A DNA stretch of 64,000 bases from Zhihengliuella salsuginis (GTDB taxonomy: Bacteria > Actinomycetota > Actinomycetes > Actinomycetales > Micrococcaceae): the NCBI RefSeq assembly GCF_014651715.1, contig NZ_BMXK01000005.1, positions 186,001 through 250,000 of the forward strand, in the 5' to 3' direction. A program made the position numbers and the translations under genes. Of this stretch, positions 17,325 to 26,096 are shown one piece after another. How positions within the stretch are numbered: the stretch's first letter is position 1; the number at the start of each line of letters is the position of its first letter. Below the pieces are notes generated by a model. It was not told the DNA's origin. It made no database searches and saw only the letters and a program-made list of their open reading frames with translations.

Positions 17325-18125
17325 GTGCAGGTTGTCATCCTCCCCACCGCCGCCGAGGTCGGGCGCATCGCCGCCGCCAAGGTCGCGTCCGTCATCCAGC
17401 GGCGGCCGGACGCCGTGCTGGGCCTCGCCACCGGGTCCTCGCCGCTAGCCATCTACGCGGACCTGGCCGAGAGGGTGCGCTCGGGCGCCCTGCGGGTCGA
17501 CGCCGTGCGCGCCTTCGCACTCGACGAGTACGTCGGCCTGCCGCTCGACCACCCGGAGAGCTACCACTCGGTGATCCGCAGGACCGTCACGAAACCCGTC
17601 GGGCTCGCCCCCGGCCTCGTGCACGTTCCGGACGGCGCCGCCGCCGATCTGGACGCCGCGGCGGCCGACTACGAGACCGCGATCCGCGACGCCGGGGGAG
17701 TGGACGTGCAGATCCTCGGCATCGGCGCCAACGGGCACATCGGATTCAACGAGCCGACGTCGTCGTTCGCGTCGCGGACCCGGATCAAGACCCTCGCCCC
17801 GCGGACGCGGGCGGACAACGCCCGCTTCTTCGCTTCCCCCGACGACGTCCCGCGGCACTGCGTCACCCAGGGGCTCGGCACGATCCTCGACGCCCGCGAG
17901 CTGGTCCTCGTGGCCACGGGGCCGGCGAAGGCCGACGCCGTGCACGCGATGGTCGAGGGGCCGCTGAGCAGCATGTGCCCGGGGTCGGCGCTGCAGCTGC
18001 ACCCGCACGCGATGGTCGTGGTCGACGAGGCCGCCGCGGCGCGCCTGGAGATGGCAGAGTACTACCGGTACACGCACGCGAACCGGCCCGCCTGGCAGCG
18101 GTTCGAGGATCAGGGGCGGGCATGA
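17325..18125 (+). CDS. nagB: Glucosamine-6-phosphate deaminase
   Basis: A 266-residue enzyme, the same length class as E. coli NagB. Motifs: ATGSSP (35-40) for phosphate binding, the catalytic Asp67 in FALDEYVGL, and GANGHIGFNEP with His138 and Glu143. It converts GlcN6P to fructose-6-phosphate and ammonia. The GTG start is preceded by CAGGAGAAA, and the 3' end overlaps nagA by ATGA, so the two are translationally coupled. The allosteric GlcNAc6P site was not assessed. Confident call. Confidence 0.96.
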   Translation: MQVVILPTAAEVGRIAAAKVASVIQRRPDAVLGLATGSSPLAIYADLAERVRSGALRVDAVRAFALDEYVGLPLDHPESYHSVIRRTVTKPVGLAPGLVHVPDGAAADLDAAAADYETAIRDAGGVDVQILGIGANGHIGFNEPTSSFASRTRIKTLAPRTRADNARFFASPDDVPRHCVTQGLGTILDARELVLVATGPAKADAVHAMVEGPLSSMCPGSALQLHPHAMVVVDEAAAARLEMAEYYRYTHANRPAWQRFEDQGRA

Positions 18126-19303
18126 ACGCGTCGGTGGTGCGCGCGGCGTCGCGCGTCGTGACGGCGCAGCAGGTCTACGAGCCCGGCTGGGTCGAGACGT
18201 CGGGCGACCGCGTGGTCGCCGTTGGCGCCGGGCGCCACGAGCGCGTCGACGTCGACTACGGCGACGCCACGATCATCCCCGGTTTCGTCGACATCCACGT
18301 GCACGGCGGCGGCGGCGGGTCCTACACGGACCCGGATCCGGCCTCGATCCGGCAGGCCCGCGAAACCCACCTGCGGCAGGGCACGACGACGACGATGGCC
18401 AGCCTCGTCACCCTCTCGCCCGAGCGCCTGCTCGCTTCGGTGCGCCTGCTCGCGGACATGGTCGAGTCCTCCGTGGTCCGGGGCATCCACCTCGAGGGGC
18501 CGTGGCTGAGCGGCAACCGGTGCGGGGCGCACGACCCGGCCCAGCTGCGGAACCCGGCGCCCGCCGAGGTGGCCGCGGTGCTCGAGGCCGGCCGGGGCCA
18601 CATCCGCATGGTGACGATCGCGCCGGAGCTGCCCGGCGCCCTGGACGCCATCGAGGCGATCACCCGTGCGGGCGCCGTCGCGGCAGTGGGGCACACCGAC
18701 GCGGACATCGACGTCGCCCGGGCGGCGATCCGCGCCGGCGCGCGCGTCGCCACCCACCTCTTCAACGCGATGCCCCCGCTGCACCACCGGGAGCCGGGGG
18801 CCGTCGCGGCACTCCTCGAGGACCCGCGCGTCACCGTCGAGCTCATCGGCGACGGGGTGCACGTCCATCCCAGCCTCATCGGGCACGTCCGGGCCGCGGT
18901 CGGGGACGGCCGCGTGGCGATCGTGACGGACGCGATGTCCGCCGCGAACCTCGGCGACGGCGACTTCGACCTGGGGACCATGCGGGTCGAGGTGCGCGAC
19001 TCCGTGGCCCGCATCGCGGGCGGCGGATCGATCGCCGGAAGCACGGCGACGATGGACGAGCTCTTCCGGCGGGCCCTGCGCGGTGCGGCCCCGGTCGGGC
19101 ACGACGACGGCGCGCCCGTCGTCGACCACGCCGCGTGGATCGCCGCGGTGCGGCAGACCTCGACCACGCCGGCGGGCGCCGTCGGATGGGACGACGTCGG
19201 AGACCTGGCCCCCGGCAAGCGCTCCGATCTGGTGGTGCTGGACGACGGCCTGCGCGTCGTCGAGGTGGTCCCCGCCGGCTGGGCCGCGGCCGGTGCCGTC
19301 TGA
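18122..19303 (+). CDS. nagA: N-acetylglucosamine-6-phosphate deacetylase
   Basis: A 393-residue amidohydrolase-fold enzyme. Metal and catalytic positions are present: HxH at 59/61 (VDIHVHGG), Glu125 in HLEGPWLS, His191 in GHTDAD, His212 in THLFNAMPPLHHREPG and the catalytic Asp270 in VTDAM. It removes acetate from GlcNAc6P to give GlcN6P for NagB. Its ATG overlaps the nagB stop. It is the last gene of the operon and is followed by two hairpins. A near-universal feature is the HxH pair, retained here. Confidence 0.96.
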   Translation: MNASVVRAASRVVTAQQVYEPGWVETSGDRVVAVGAGRHERVDVDYGDATIIPGFVDIHVHGGGGGSYTDPDPASIRQARETHLRQGTTTTMASLVTLSPERLLASVRLLADMVESSVVRGIHLEGPWLSGNRCGAHDPAQLRNPAPAEVAAVLEAGRGHIRMVTIAPELPGALDAIEAITRAGAVAAVGHTDADIDVARAAIRAGARVATHLFNAMPPLHHREPGAVAALLEDPRVTVELIGDGVHVHPSLIGHVRAAVGDGRVAIVTDAMSAANLGDGDFDLGTMRVEVRDSVARIAGGGSIAGSTATMDELFRRALRGAAPVGHDDGAPVVDHAAWIAAVRQTSTTPAGAVGWDDVGDLAPGKRSDLVVLDDGLRVVEVVPAGWAAAGAV

Positions 19304-19345
19304 GCCCGCGCCCTCCAGAAGACCGCTGACGGTCTGAACCACGGG

Positions 19346-19381
19346 CGGCCGCCCCGCGCATGGTGAGGTGCGGGGCGGCCG
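19346..19381 (+). terminator. Intrinsic-type terminator after nagA
   Basis: Perfect 12-base arms CGGCCGCCCCGC (19346-19357) and GCGGGGCGGCCG (19370-19381) around a 12-base loop, followed by ATTTCG. A smaller hairpin GACCGCTGACGGTC sits just upstream at 19321-19334. Together they should stop transcription from the GlcNAc operon. Confidence 0.75.
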
Positions 19382-19550
19382 ATTTCGTGGCTGCACGCCC
19401 CTCCGCGCCCGGCGCGACGAGGCCACGTCGTTGCAGGGATGAGATCAACAGATGTGATGTGATGCGGCTCACCTCGTGTTAGGTTCGCAGGAGACTCTCG
19501 AACGGCGTCTGCGGCCTGGTCGCCATTGGCACGACGAAAGAGGTATCGAA

Positions 19551-21464
19551 ATGTCATCCGCACCCTCCGACCAGCGGACGGATCCCGCCGCGCGGTCCAA
19601 GATCCTGAAACCCGTCTTCATCCCGGCGTCGATCGTGATCATCGCGCTGCTGCTGTTCACCGTGATCTTCAGCAGGGCGGCCGGAGACACCCTCGAGGAG
19701 GCGACGGGCCAGCTCAACACCGCGATCTCCGACGGCGTCGGCTGGTGGTACGTCATCGCCGTGAACATCTTCCTCGCGTTCGCGATCTACTTCGCCGTCT
19801 CCAAGATCGGCCGCATCCGGCTCGGGCGCGACGACGAGCAGCCCGAGTTCGGGATCGCCTCCTGGTTCATGATGCTCTTCAGCGCCGGCATGGGCATCGG
19901 TCTGGTGTTCTTCAGCGTGGCCGAGCCGCTGAGCCACTACATCACCCCGCCGTACGGTGTCGAGGGCGAGACAACCGATGCGGTGAACACGTCGATGGGC
20001 GTCGTGATGCTGCACTGGGGCCTGCACCCGTGGGCGATCTACGCGATCGTCGGCCTCGGCCTGGCCTACATGACCTTCCGCCGCGGCCGCCCGCTGGCGG
20101 TGCGCTGGCTGCTCGAACCGCTGCTGGGCCGCAAGCGGGTCGAAGGCTGGATCGGGCACGCGATCGACACGGTCGCGATCGTCGGCACGCTGTTCGGAGT
20201 GGCGACCTCGTTCGGCTTCGGCGTCAGCCAGATCATCGGCGGGCTCGAGTTCCTCGGCTGGGCCGAGTCCTCGAATTGGCTCATCATCATCATCGTCGCG
20301 TCGATCACCCTGGTGGCGACGTTCTCCGTGGTCTCCGGAGTGCACAAGGGCCTGAAGTGGCTCTCGAACTTCAACATGTCGGTCGCGGCGCTGCTCGCGC
20401 TCGTCATCTTCATCCTGGGCCCGACGATCTTCCTGCTCAAGGCGCTCCCCGAGAACCTCGGCAACTACCTGAGCATCCTGCCGGAGACCATGTTCCACGC
20501 CGGTCCCTTCTCCGAGGACGGCTGGGAGGCCGGCTGGACGATCTTCTACTGGGGCTGGTGGGTCAGCTGGGCGCCGTTCGTCGGCATGTTCATCGCCCGC
20601 ATTTCCCGCGGCCGTACCATCCGCGAGTTCATCGTCGGCGTCCTGCTCGCTCCGACCCTGGTGAGCCTGCTCTGGTTCACGATCTTCGGCGATTCGGCGA
20701 TACTGTTCCAGCGCGAGGGCACGGTGGACATGCTCACCGACGGTGCGGTGAGCAGCACGACGGCGTTGTTCCAATTCTTCGAGGCCTTCCCGTTGACGGT
20801 GGTCCTCAGTGTCATCGCGATGGTCGTCGTCGTCTTCTTCTTCGTCACCTCGTCTGACTCCGGCTCTCTGGTGATCGACATGCTGGCCAGCGGCGGCAGC
20901 ACGAACACCCCGATCGGCACCCGCATCTACTGGGCAGTGCTGGAGGGGGTGGCCGCGGCCGTCCTGCTTGTGGTCGGAGGCAGCGTGGCCCTGACAGCCC
21001 TGCAGACGCTCTCGATCTCGACGGCTGCACCGTTCTCGATCGTGCTCCTGCTGGCCTGCATCTCGCTGACGCGGGCCTTCCGCCACGACGTGGCCACGAT
21101 GCCCACCTACATCGAGGTCACCTCGGCAGCCGGCGCCGACGCCGAGGAGGCGGGGGAGCCCGAACCGGCCTCCGGCCGGCGGTTGTTCCGCGGCTTCGGC
21201 GGGGCGACGACCTCGCTCGCGGGGTTCACGGACGGAAAGCGGCAGGCGGGGACGTCGAAGCACGTCATCAGCTTCCGACACGTCGACCCGGACGTCACGA
21301 CCGTGAATCCGGAGACCGGGGCGATCCAGATCGTCGGCGAGCAGAAGGACCCCCTCGCCGGCCAGACCTTCGATACGCCGGAGTTCGAGTCCTCCCAGGA
21401 GTACATCGATCAGGGCGGCGAGCCCAACGGGCAGGCGGACGACGAGGTGAAGCCCACCGTCTGA
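19551..21464 (+). CDS. BCCT-family betaine/carnitine/choline transporter
   Basis: About 637 residues with 12 predicted helices. The family signature WTIFYWGWWVSWAPFVGMFI and the glycine-rich FSAGMGIGLVFFSVAEPL are present; the second lacks the Gly-x-Gly-x-Gly of sodium-coupled BetP in the exact form, so ion coupling is uncertain. It should import glycine betaine, choline or a relative for osmoprotection or catabolism. The last ~130 residues are hydrophilic and acidic, a size compatible with a regulatory tail. The ATG at 19551 follows AGAGGTATC. It is a single-gene unit bounded by terminators. Confidence 0.93.
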   Translation: MSSAPSDQRTDPAARSKILKPVFIPASIVIIALLLFTVIFSRAAGDTLEEATGQLNTAISDGVGWWYVIAVNIFLAFAIYFAVSKIGRIRLGRDDEQPEFGIASWFMMLFSAGMGIGLVFFSVAEPLSHYITPPYGVEGETTDAVNTSMGVVMLHWGLHPWAIYAIVGLGLAYMTFRRGRPLAVRWLLEPLLGRKRVEGWIGHAIDTVAIVGTLFGVATSFGFGVSQIIGGLEFLGWAESSNWLIIIIVASITLVATFSVVSGVHKGLKWLSNFNMSVAALLALVIFILGPTIFLLKALPENLGNYLSILPETMFHAGPFSEDGWEAGWTIFYWGWWVSWAPFVGMFIARISRGRTIREFIVGVLLAPTLVSLLWFTIFGDSAILFQREGTVDMLTDGAVSSTTALFQFFEAFPLTVVLSVIAMVVVVFFFVTSSDSGSLVIDMLASGGSTNTPIGTRIYWAVLEGVAAAVLLVVGGSVALTALQTLSISTAAPFSIVLLLACISLTRAFRHDVATMPTYIEVTSAAGADAEEAGEPEPASGRRLFRGFGGATTSLAGFTDGKRQAGTSKHVISFRHVDPDVTTVNPETGAIQIVGEQKDPLAGQTFDTPEFESSQEYIDQGGEPNGQADDEVKPTV

Positions 21465-21484
21465 CACTGCCGCAACGCCCGCCG

Positions 21485-21526
21485 CGCCGGCGGGGCCCGG
21501 ATTCGCTCCGGGCCCCGCCGGCGTTT
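21485..21526 (+). terminator. Strong intrinsic terminator after the BCCT gene
   Basis: Perfect 16-base arms at 21485-21500 and 21508-21523 with a 7-base loop (ATTCGCT), followed by TTT at 21524-21526. It lies 21 bases past the BCCT stop codon. Confidence 0.88.
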
Positions 21527-21593
21527 CCGTGCCAGGTGTGCTCCGGCCGGCCTCCGCGAGTGTGTTCTTTATGAACGAAAGCGAGCCGGGGTG

Positions 21594-21625
21594 TGTGATC
21601 TGCAACACGCTTTAAGACATCACAC
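21594..21625. promoter_or_regulatory. TGTGAT/ATCACA inverted repeat before the DASS transporter
   Basis: TGTGAT at 21594-21599 and ATCACA at 21619-21624 form inverted half-sites of the CRP/FNR type, but the spacer is 19 bases rather than the usual 4-6 bases. They lie 23-54 bases upstream of the start at 21648. A regulatory role is only suggested. Confidence 0.3.
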
Positions 21626-21647
21626 GCCATCTGCATCAGGAGCCACG

Positions 21648-23252
21648 ATGAGTCAGACCACCGAGACCACCCGCCCCCGCGGCAACCCGCCGACACGCCC
21701 CGGCCCGGGGGAGACTCCGGTCGCGGGCGCCGGCAATCGGCCCGGGGCCGGCGACGAGCAGCTCTCCCAGACGCGCCTGATCGTGGGTCGGATCCTGGGG
21801 CCGGTCCTCGCACTCGTGGTGTACGGGCTGATGAGCCTGGACCCGTCCACCCCGAACGACATGCGGCTGACCGCCGCCGTCGTCGCCCTCGTCGCCACCT
21901 GGTGGATGACCGAGGCGATCCCGCTGGCCGCGACGAGCCTCATCCCGATCGTCGCGCTGCCGCTGCTCGGCATCCTCGAACCGGCGGAGGCCACGAGCCC
22001 GTACGCCTCGCCGACCGTGTTCCTCTTCATGGGCGGCTTCATGATCGCCATCGCCATGCAGAAGTGGAACCTGCACAAGCGCATCGCGCTCGTCGCGCTG
22101 CTCGGGTTCGGCACCAGGCCGAACCAGGTCATCCTGGGCGTCATGGTCGTCACCGCGTTCCTGAGCATGTGGGTCTCCAACACGGCGACCACGCTGATGA
22201 TGCTGCCGATCGCCCTGTCGCTGCTGGACCTCGTCAACCACGAGCAGGATGCCGACCCGCGGGAGTCCAAGCGCTTCAGCATCGCCCTGGTCCTCTGCGT
22301 CGCCTATGCCGCCACGATCGGCGGCCTCTCCACCCTCATCGGCTCCCCGCCCAACCTGATCCTCGCCGGCTTCGTCGAGGAGACCTATGGCTTCACCATC
22401 TCCTTCGCCGACTGGATGAAGGTCGGCGTTCCGCTCGCGGCCGTCTTCCTGATCATCGCCTGGTTCGTCATGACCCGCTTCGTCTTCCCGTCCAACCTGG
22501 GCGCGGTCGCCGGGGGCCGCAGCGTCATCCGCCGCGAGCTGCACGACCTCGGCAGGATGTCCCAGGCCGAGTGGTGCGTGCTGTGGGTCTTCATCTCCGC
22601 CGCGTTCCTCTGGGTCTTCCGCGAGGCCCTGATGGGGATCGACGCCGTCGCGAGCACCGTCCCGCTGCTGGCCAACCTCTCCGACGCGCAGATCGCGATC
22701 GCTGCCGGCCTGATCCTCTTCCTGCTGCCGGCCGCCAAGCGCGCGCCGGGCGGCAAGATCCAGGGCGTGTTGGACTGGACCTCTGTACAGCAGGGCATCC
22801 CGTGGGGCGTGCTGCTGCTCTTCGGCGGCGGCCTCAGCATCGCCGTCGCGGTCCGCGAGACCGCGCTGAGCGAGTTCCTCGGCGAGAAGATGGGAGGCCT
22901 CGCGGTGCTGCCGTCGTTCCTGCTCATCGCCGCGGTCTGCCTCATCATCCTGCTGCTCACCGAGATGACCAGCAACACCGCCACGGCCGCCACGTTCCTT
23001 CCGGTCCTCGGCGGCGTCGCGATCGCGATCGGGATCGACCCGCTGCTGATCCTCATCCCGGGTGCCATGGCCGCGACGTGCAGCTTCATGCTGCCGGTCG
23101 GCACCCCGCCGAACGCGATCGTGTTCGGATCCGGCCACATCACCATGGCGAACATGCTGCGCGGCGGCATCTGGCTGAACCTGATCGGCGTCGTGTTGAT
23201 AACGGTGGCCGTGTACGCGCTCGGCGGCTGGGCGCTCGGCATCCAGTTCTAG
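21648..23252 (+). CDS. DASS/SLC13-family dicarboxylate:sodium symporter
   Basis: About 534 residues, with two pseudo-symmetric halves each bearing the Ser-Asn-Thr substrate motif (WVSNTATTLMMLP and TSNTATAATFLP) and nearby IGSPPNLILAG and GTPPNAIVFG loops. This is the VcINDY/SdcS-type layout. It should import succinate, malate, fumarate or related dicarboxylates using sodium. A disordered N-terminal tail of ~45 residues rich in Pro/Gly precedes helix 1. The start at 21648 follows CAGGAG. Monocistronic; the repeat at 21594-21625 may control it. Confidence 0.93.
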   Translation: MSQTTETTRPRGNPPTRPGPGETPVAGAGNRPGAGDEQLSQTRLIVGRILGPVLALVVYGLMSLDPSTPNDMRLTAAVVALVATWWMTEAIPLAATSLIPIVALPLLGILEPAEATSPYASPTVFLFMGGFMIAIAMQKWNLHKRIALVALLGFGTRPNQVILGVMVVTAFLSMWVSNTATTLMMLPIALSLLDLVNHEQDADPRESKRFSIALVLCVAYAATIGGLSTLIGSPPNLILAGFVEETYGFTISFADWMKVGVPLAAVFLIIAWFVMTRFVFPSNLGAVAGGRSVIRRELHDLGRMSQAEWCVLWVFISAAFLWVFREALMGIDAVASTVPLLANLSDAQIAIAAGLILFLLPAAKRAPGGKIQGVLDWTSVQQGIPWGVLLLFGGGLSIAVAVRETALSEFLGEKMGGLAVLPSFLLIAAVCLIILLLTEMTSNTATAATFLPVLGGVAIAIGIDPLLILIPGAMAATCSFMLPVGTPPNAIVFGSGHITMANMLRGGIWLNLIGVVLITVAVYALGGWALGIQF

Positions 23253-23352
23253 GAGTACCGGCCTCGACCGTTGCTGATGCGGTCGAGGCTGGTGCATCCG
23301 GGCAGCGGGCGTGGCCGTTGTCCTTCCGCATCCGGAGTGCGACAGTGGGGAA

Positions 23353-23655
23353 ATGGTCACGGAACAGGAGGTCCGCACGGTCTGCCTGAGCTTTCCCGGC
23401 GTGACCGAACGCCTCAGCTGGGGCCGCCCGGCCTGGTTCGCGCGGACGTTGATGGCCCGGATATGGGATGCCGGGGTGCTCACGGTGAAGACCGAGGAGC
23501 GCGAGGCGCTCGCGGGGACCGATCCGGGCACGTTCTATTGGACGCCGCACCATGAACGGTCGCCCCAGCTGGTGCTGGTGCGCCTGGAGTGTATCGGCGC
23601 CGTGGAACTGGGAGAGCTGCTCGACGAGTCCTACAGGATCGCCGCTGCGCGTTGA
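23353..23655 (+). CDS. MmcQ/YjbR family protein
   Basis: A 100-residue single-domain protein. The N-terminal CLSFPGVTERLSWGRPAWF and following basic strand pattern fit the YjbR/MmcQ double-wing fold (DUF419), often DNA-binding or of unknown role. The ATG at 23353 is preceded by GTGGGGA. It is followed by a 90-base gap and the SGNH hydrolase; no functional link is evident. Function unknown. Confidence 0.8.
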   Translation: MVTEQEVRTVCLSFPGVTERLSWGRPAWFARTLMARIWDAGVLTVKTEEREALAGTDPGTFYWTPHHERSPQLVLVRLECIGAVELGELLDESYRIAAAR

Positions 23656-23745
23656 AGGGGTGCAGGACCGGCGCCCCGGCGTTGTTAACGCGCAGGTCGC
23701 GCGGCGGACGCCTCGAGGTCGCCTCGGCTTGGCAGGGTGTGGACC

Positions 23746-24588
23746 ATGGGCGGGCTGTTCGTGGCGATCGGAGACTCCTTCACCGAGGGTGTGGGCGACT
23801 GGGACACGCGCCTGCCGAACGGGGTGCGGGGCTGGGCGGACCGGGTGGCCAAGCAGCTCTCCAAGGCCGATCCGACCTGGCGCTACGCGAACCTGGCGAT
23901 CCGCAGCCGGCGGCTCGGGCACATCGTGGAGGAGCAGATCGAGCCGGCGATCGCGATGGAGCCGGACATCATCAGTTTCTACGCGGGCGGCAACGACATC
24001 CTGGAGCTGCGCAAGGACATGGGCCGGCTGCTCGACGAGTACACCCGCGCGGTCGAGCGGCTCGCCGAATCCGGGGCCCGCGTCCTGCTCTTCACCGGGT
24101 TCGACGTGCCCCTGCACCCGGTGCTCGAGCCGTTCAAGCGCCGCAACTGGACGTTCAACGAGCACGTCCGCCAGCTCGCGCGCCGGCACCCGGAGACCAT
24201 CGAGCTCGTGGACTACTGGACGTGGGAGGTCTACTACGACCGCCGCATGTGGGACACGGACAAGCTGCACATGAACCGTGCCGGCCACCGCTACATGGCC
24301 ATCCAGATCCTCAACCAGCTCGGCATCCGGCACCAGCTCGAGTTCGAGCCCTTCGGGCCCCGCGAGCGGCTCGGGCCGGTCCAGCTCGCCAGTCGAGAGG
24401 TCGAGTGGCTGCGGCAGTGGGTCCTGCCGATGTTCGGGCGCAGACTGCGGGGCGTCACCCTCGGCGACGCGCTCGAACCCCGCTGGCCCGCCCCGATCCG
24501 GCCGGCCGACGGCATGAAGAAGCTCTATCGCAAACGGGTGCGGAAGGCGGTCCGGGTTGCCGGTCGGCATACGATGAATGCATCATGA
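23746..24588 (+). CDS. SGNH/GDSL-family hydrolase
   Basis: About 280 residues. Block I is VAIGDSFTEGVGD with the catalytic Ser, block III is YAGGNDIL, and block V is DKLHMNRAGH with the Asp-x-x-His dyad; all four SGNH residues are therefore present. There is no signal peptide, so it acts in the cytosol, probably as an esterase or lipase on an unidentified substrate. The C-terminal ~80 residues form a basic extension (KKLYRKRVRKAVR). The ATG at 23746 follows GGCAGGG. Its stop overlaps the start of the next MFS gene. Confidence 0.9.
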   Translation: MGGLFVAIGDSFTEGVGDWDTRLPNGVRGWADRVAKQLSKADPTWRYANLAIRSRRLGHIVEEQIEPAIAMEPDIISFYAGGNDILELRKDMGRLLDEYTRAVERLAESGARVLLFTGFDVPLHPVLEPFKRRNWTFNEHVRQLARRHPETIELVDYWTWEVYYDRRMWDTDKLHMNRAGHRYMAIQILNQLGIRHQLEFEPFGPRERLGPVQLASREVEWLRQWVLPMFGRRLRGVTLGDALEPRWPAPIRPADGMKKLYRKRVRKAVRVAGRHTMNAS

Positions 24589-25937
24589 CCTCATCGCCCC
24601 CTCCCGTCGACCTGCCCGTGCCCGCACCGCCCGACGATCCCGGCCGCAGCTCCAGCGCCGCGCCCGTCCCCGAGGCCCTCGCCGAGCCCACGGTGAACGT
24701 GCGCGCCAAGTGGATCGCCGGCGTCGTGCTGGTGAACCTGGGCATCAACGCGGTGCTGTACGCGCCGATCAACGTGCTCCTCGGTCTGCAGGCCGAGATG
24801 ATCGACCCGGCCGGGAAGGAGGGGATCCTCTCCCTCGTGACGGCGTTCGGCGCCGCCGTCGCGATGATAGGCAACCCCTTGACCGGCGCGCTGTCCGACC
24901 GCACGACCAGCCGGTTCGGTCGCCGCGCGCCGTGGATCTTCGGGGGGATGCTGGTGGCCGTCGTCGCGCTGGGGTTCCTGGCGTCGATCTCCGCCCTGGT
25001 GGGCGGCACGGACATCACGGGCACGACGGCGGTGCTCGCCCTGGTCGTCGGGTGGTGCGTCGTCCAGGCCGGGGTGAATTCGGCGTACTCGACGATCGCG
25101 GCCGCCGTGCCGGACCGCGCGCCGATCGGCCAACGGGCGTCGATCGGAGGGCTCGGGGCCATGGGCCAGACGGTCGGCATCCTGTGCGGCGCCGTCATCG
25201 GGTTCGTGATCGGCGGCAACGTGGGGCTGGGCTACGGGCTCTGCGCCGCAGTGTTCGCCGTCGCAGTCGTCCCGTATCTCATCTGGCGGGACGACCCCGT
25301 GCTGCCGCGCGGTCTGGCCCCGAAGTTCGCGCTCGGTCCGTTCCTCCGCGCGTTCTGGATCGATCCTCGTAGCCACCCGGACTTCGGGTGGGCGTGGTTC
25401 ACGCGTTTCCTGATGTTCGTCGGCAACCAGTTGACGATCGTCTACCTGCTCTTCTTCCTGCAGGACGAGATCGGCCACGAGCACCCGGCGCAGGGTGTCC
25501 TGGTACTCACGGGCCTGTATTCGATCATGGTGCTGATCACCGCGGTGATCGCCGGCCGGATCAGCGACGCCTCCGGCGGCCGGCGCAAGATCTTCGTCGC
25601 CGGATCCTCGGTGCTGATCGCGCTGGCCGCGCTGATCCTCGCGTTCTTCCCGGTCTGGCCGGCGGCCGTCGTGGCGGCCGGCGTGCTCGGGATGGGCTTC
25701 GGCGCGTACCTCGCCGTCGACTTCGCACTGATCACACAGGTGCTGCCGTCGGCCAATGCCCGCGGCAAGGATCTGGGCGTTGTGAACATCGCCGCGACAC
25801 TGCCGCAGGTGGTCGCGCCGACGCTCGCCTGGCTCGCGGTGACGAAGCTCGGCGGCTACACCACGATGTTCGTGATGGCCGCGCTGATCGGCCTCGTCGC
25901 GGCGGTGCTGGTCTACCGCATCAAGTCCGTCCCCTAA
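24585..25937 (+). CDS. MFS transporter (sugar/cation symporter-like)
   Basis: About 450 residues, 12 predicted helices after a ~40-residue Pro-rich cytosolic tail. The loop between helices 2 and 3 reads LSDRTTSRFGRRAPWIFGG, typical of the sucrose/glycoside-type MFS carriers common in actinobacteria. The ATG overlaps the SGNH hydrolase stop, suggesting coupled expression; an esterase plus uptake carrier for an acylated sugar would fit, but this is inference. The gene is convergent with ald, with a hairpin between them. Confidence 0.85.
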   Translation: MTSSPPPVDLPVPAPPDDPGRSSSAAPVPEALAEPTVNVRAKWIAGVVLVNLGINAVLYAPINVLLGLQAEMIDPAGKEGILSLVTAFGAAVAMIGNPLTGALSDRTTSRFGRRAPWIFGGMLVAVVALGFLASISALVGGTDITGTTAVLALVVGWCVVQAGVNSAYSTIAAAVPDRAPIGQRASIGGLGAMGQTVGILCGAVIGFVIGGNVGLGYGLCAAVFAVAVVPYLIWRDDPVLPRGLAPKFALGPFLRAFWIDPRSHPDFGWAWFTRFLMFVGNQLTIVYLLFFLQDEIGHEHPAQGVLVLTGLYSIMVLITAVIAGRISDASGGRRKIFVAGSSVLIALAALILAFFPVWPAAVVAAGVLGMGFGAYLAVDFALITQVLPSANARGKDLGVVNIAATLPQVVAPTLAWLAVTKLGGYTTMFVMAALIGLVAAVLVYRIKSVP

Positions 25938-25983
25938 CTGGTGCCGGGGCCGGTCGGGGCGCGGCCGGAACGGTGGCGGACAC

Positions 25984-26038
25984 ACGTGCGCCCCGGCGGT
26001 CGCGGCAAGGAGTAGCCCGCGAACGCCGGGGCGCACGT
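25984..26038. terminator. Bidirectional hairpin between convergent MFS and ald genes
   Basis: Perfect 15-base outer arms at 25984-25998 and 26024-26038 (ACGTGCGCCCCGGCG and its complement) enclose a second short stem (TCGCGG/CCGCGA). It lies between the two convergent stop codons and should terminate both transcripts. Confidence 0.75.
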
Positions 26039-26096
26039 TGTGGTCGATGCGGCGGTCACGGGTCCTGATCGTGCCGCACCGGCCTACTTATTATGC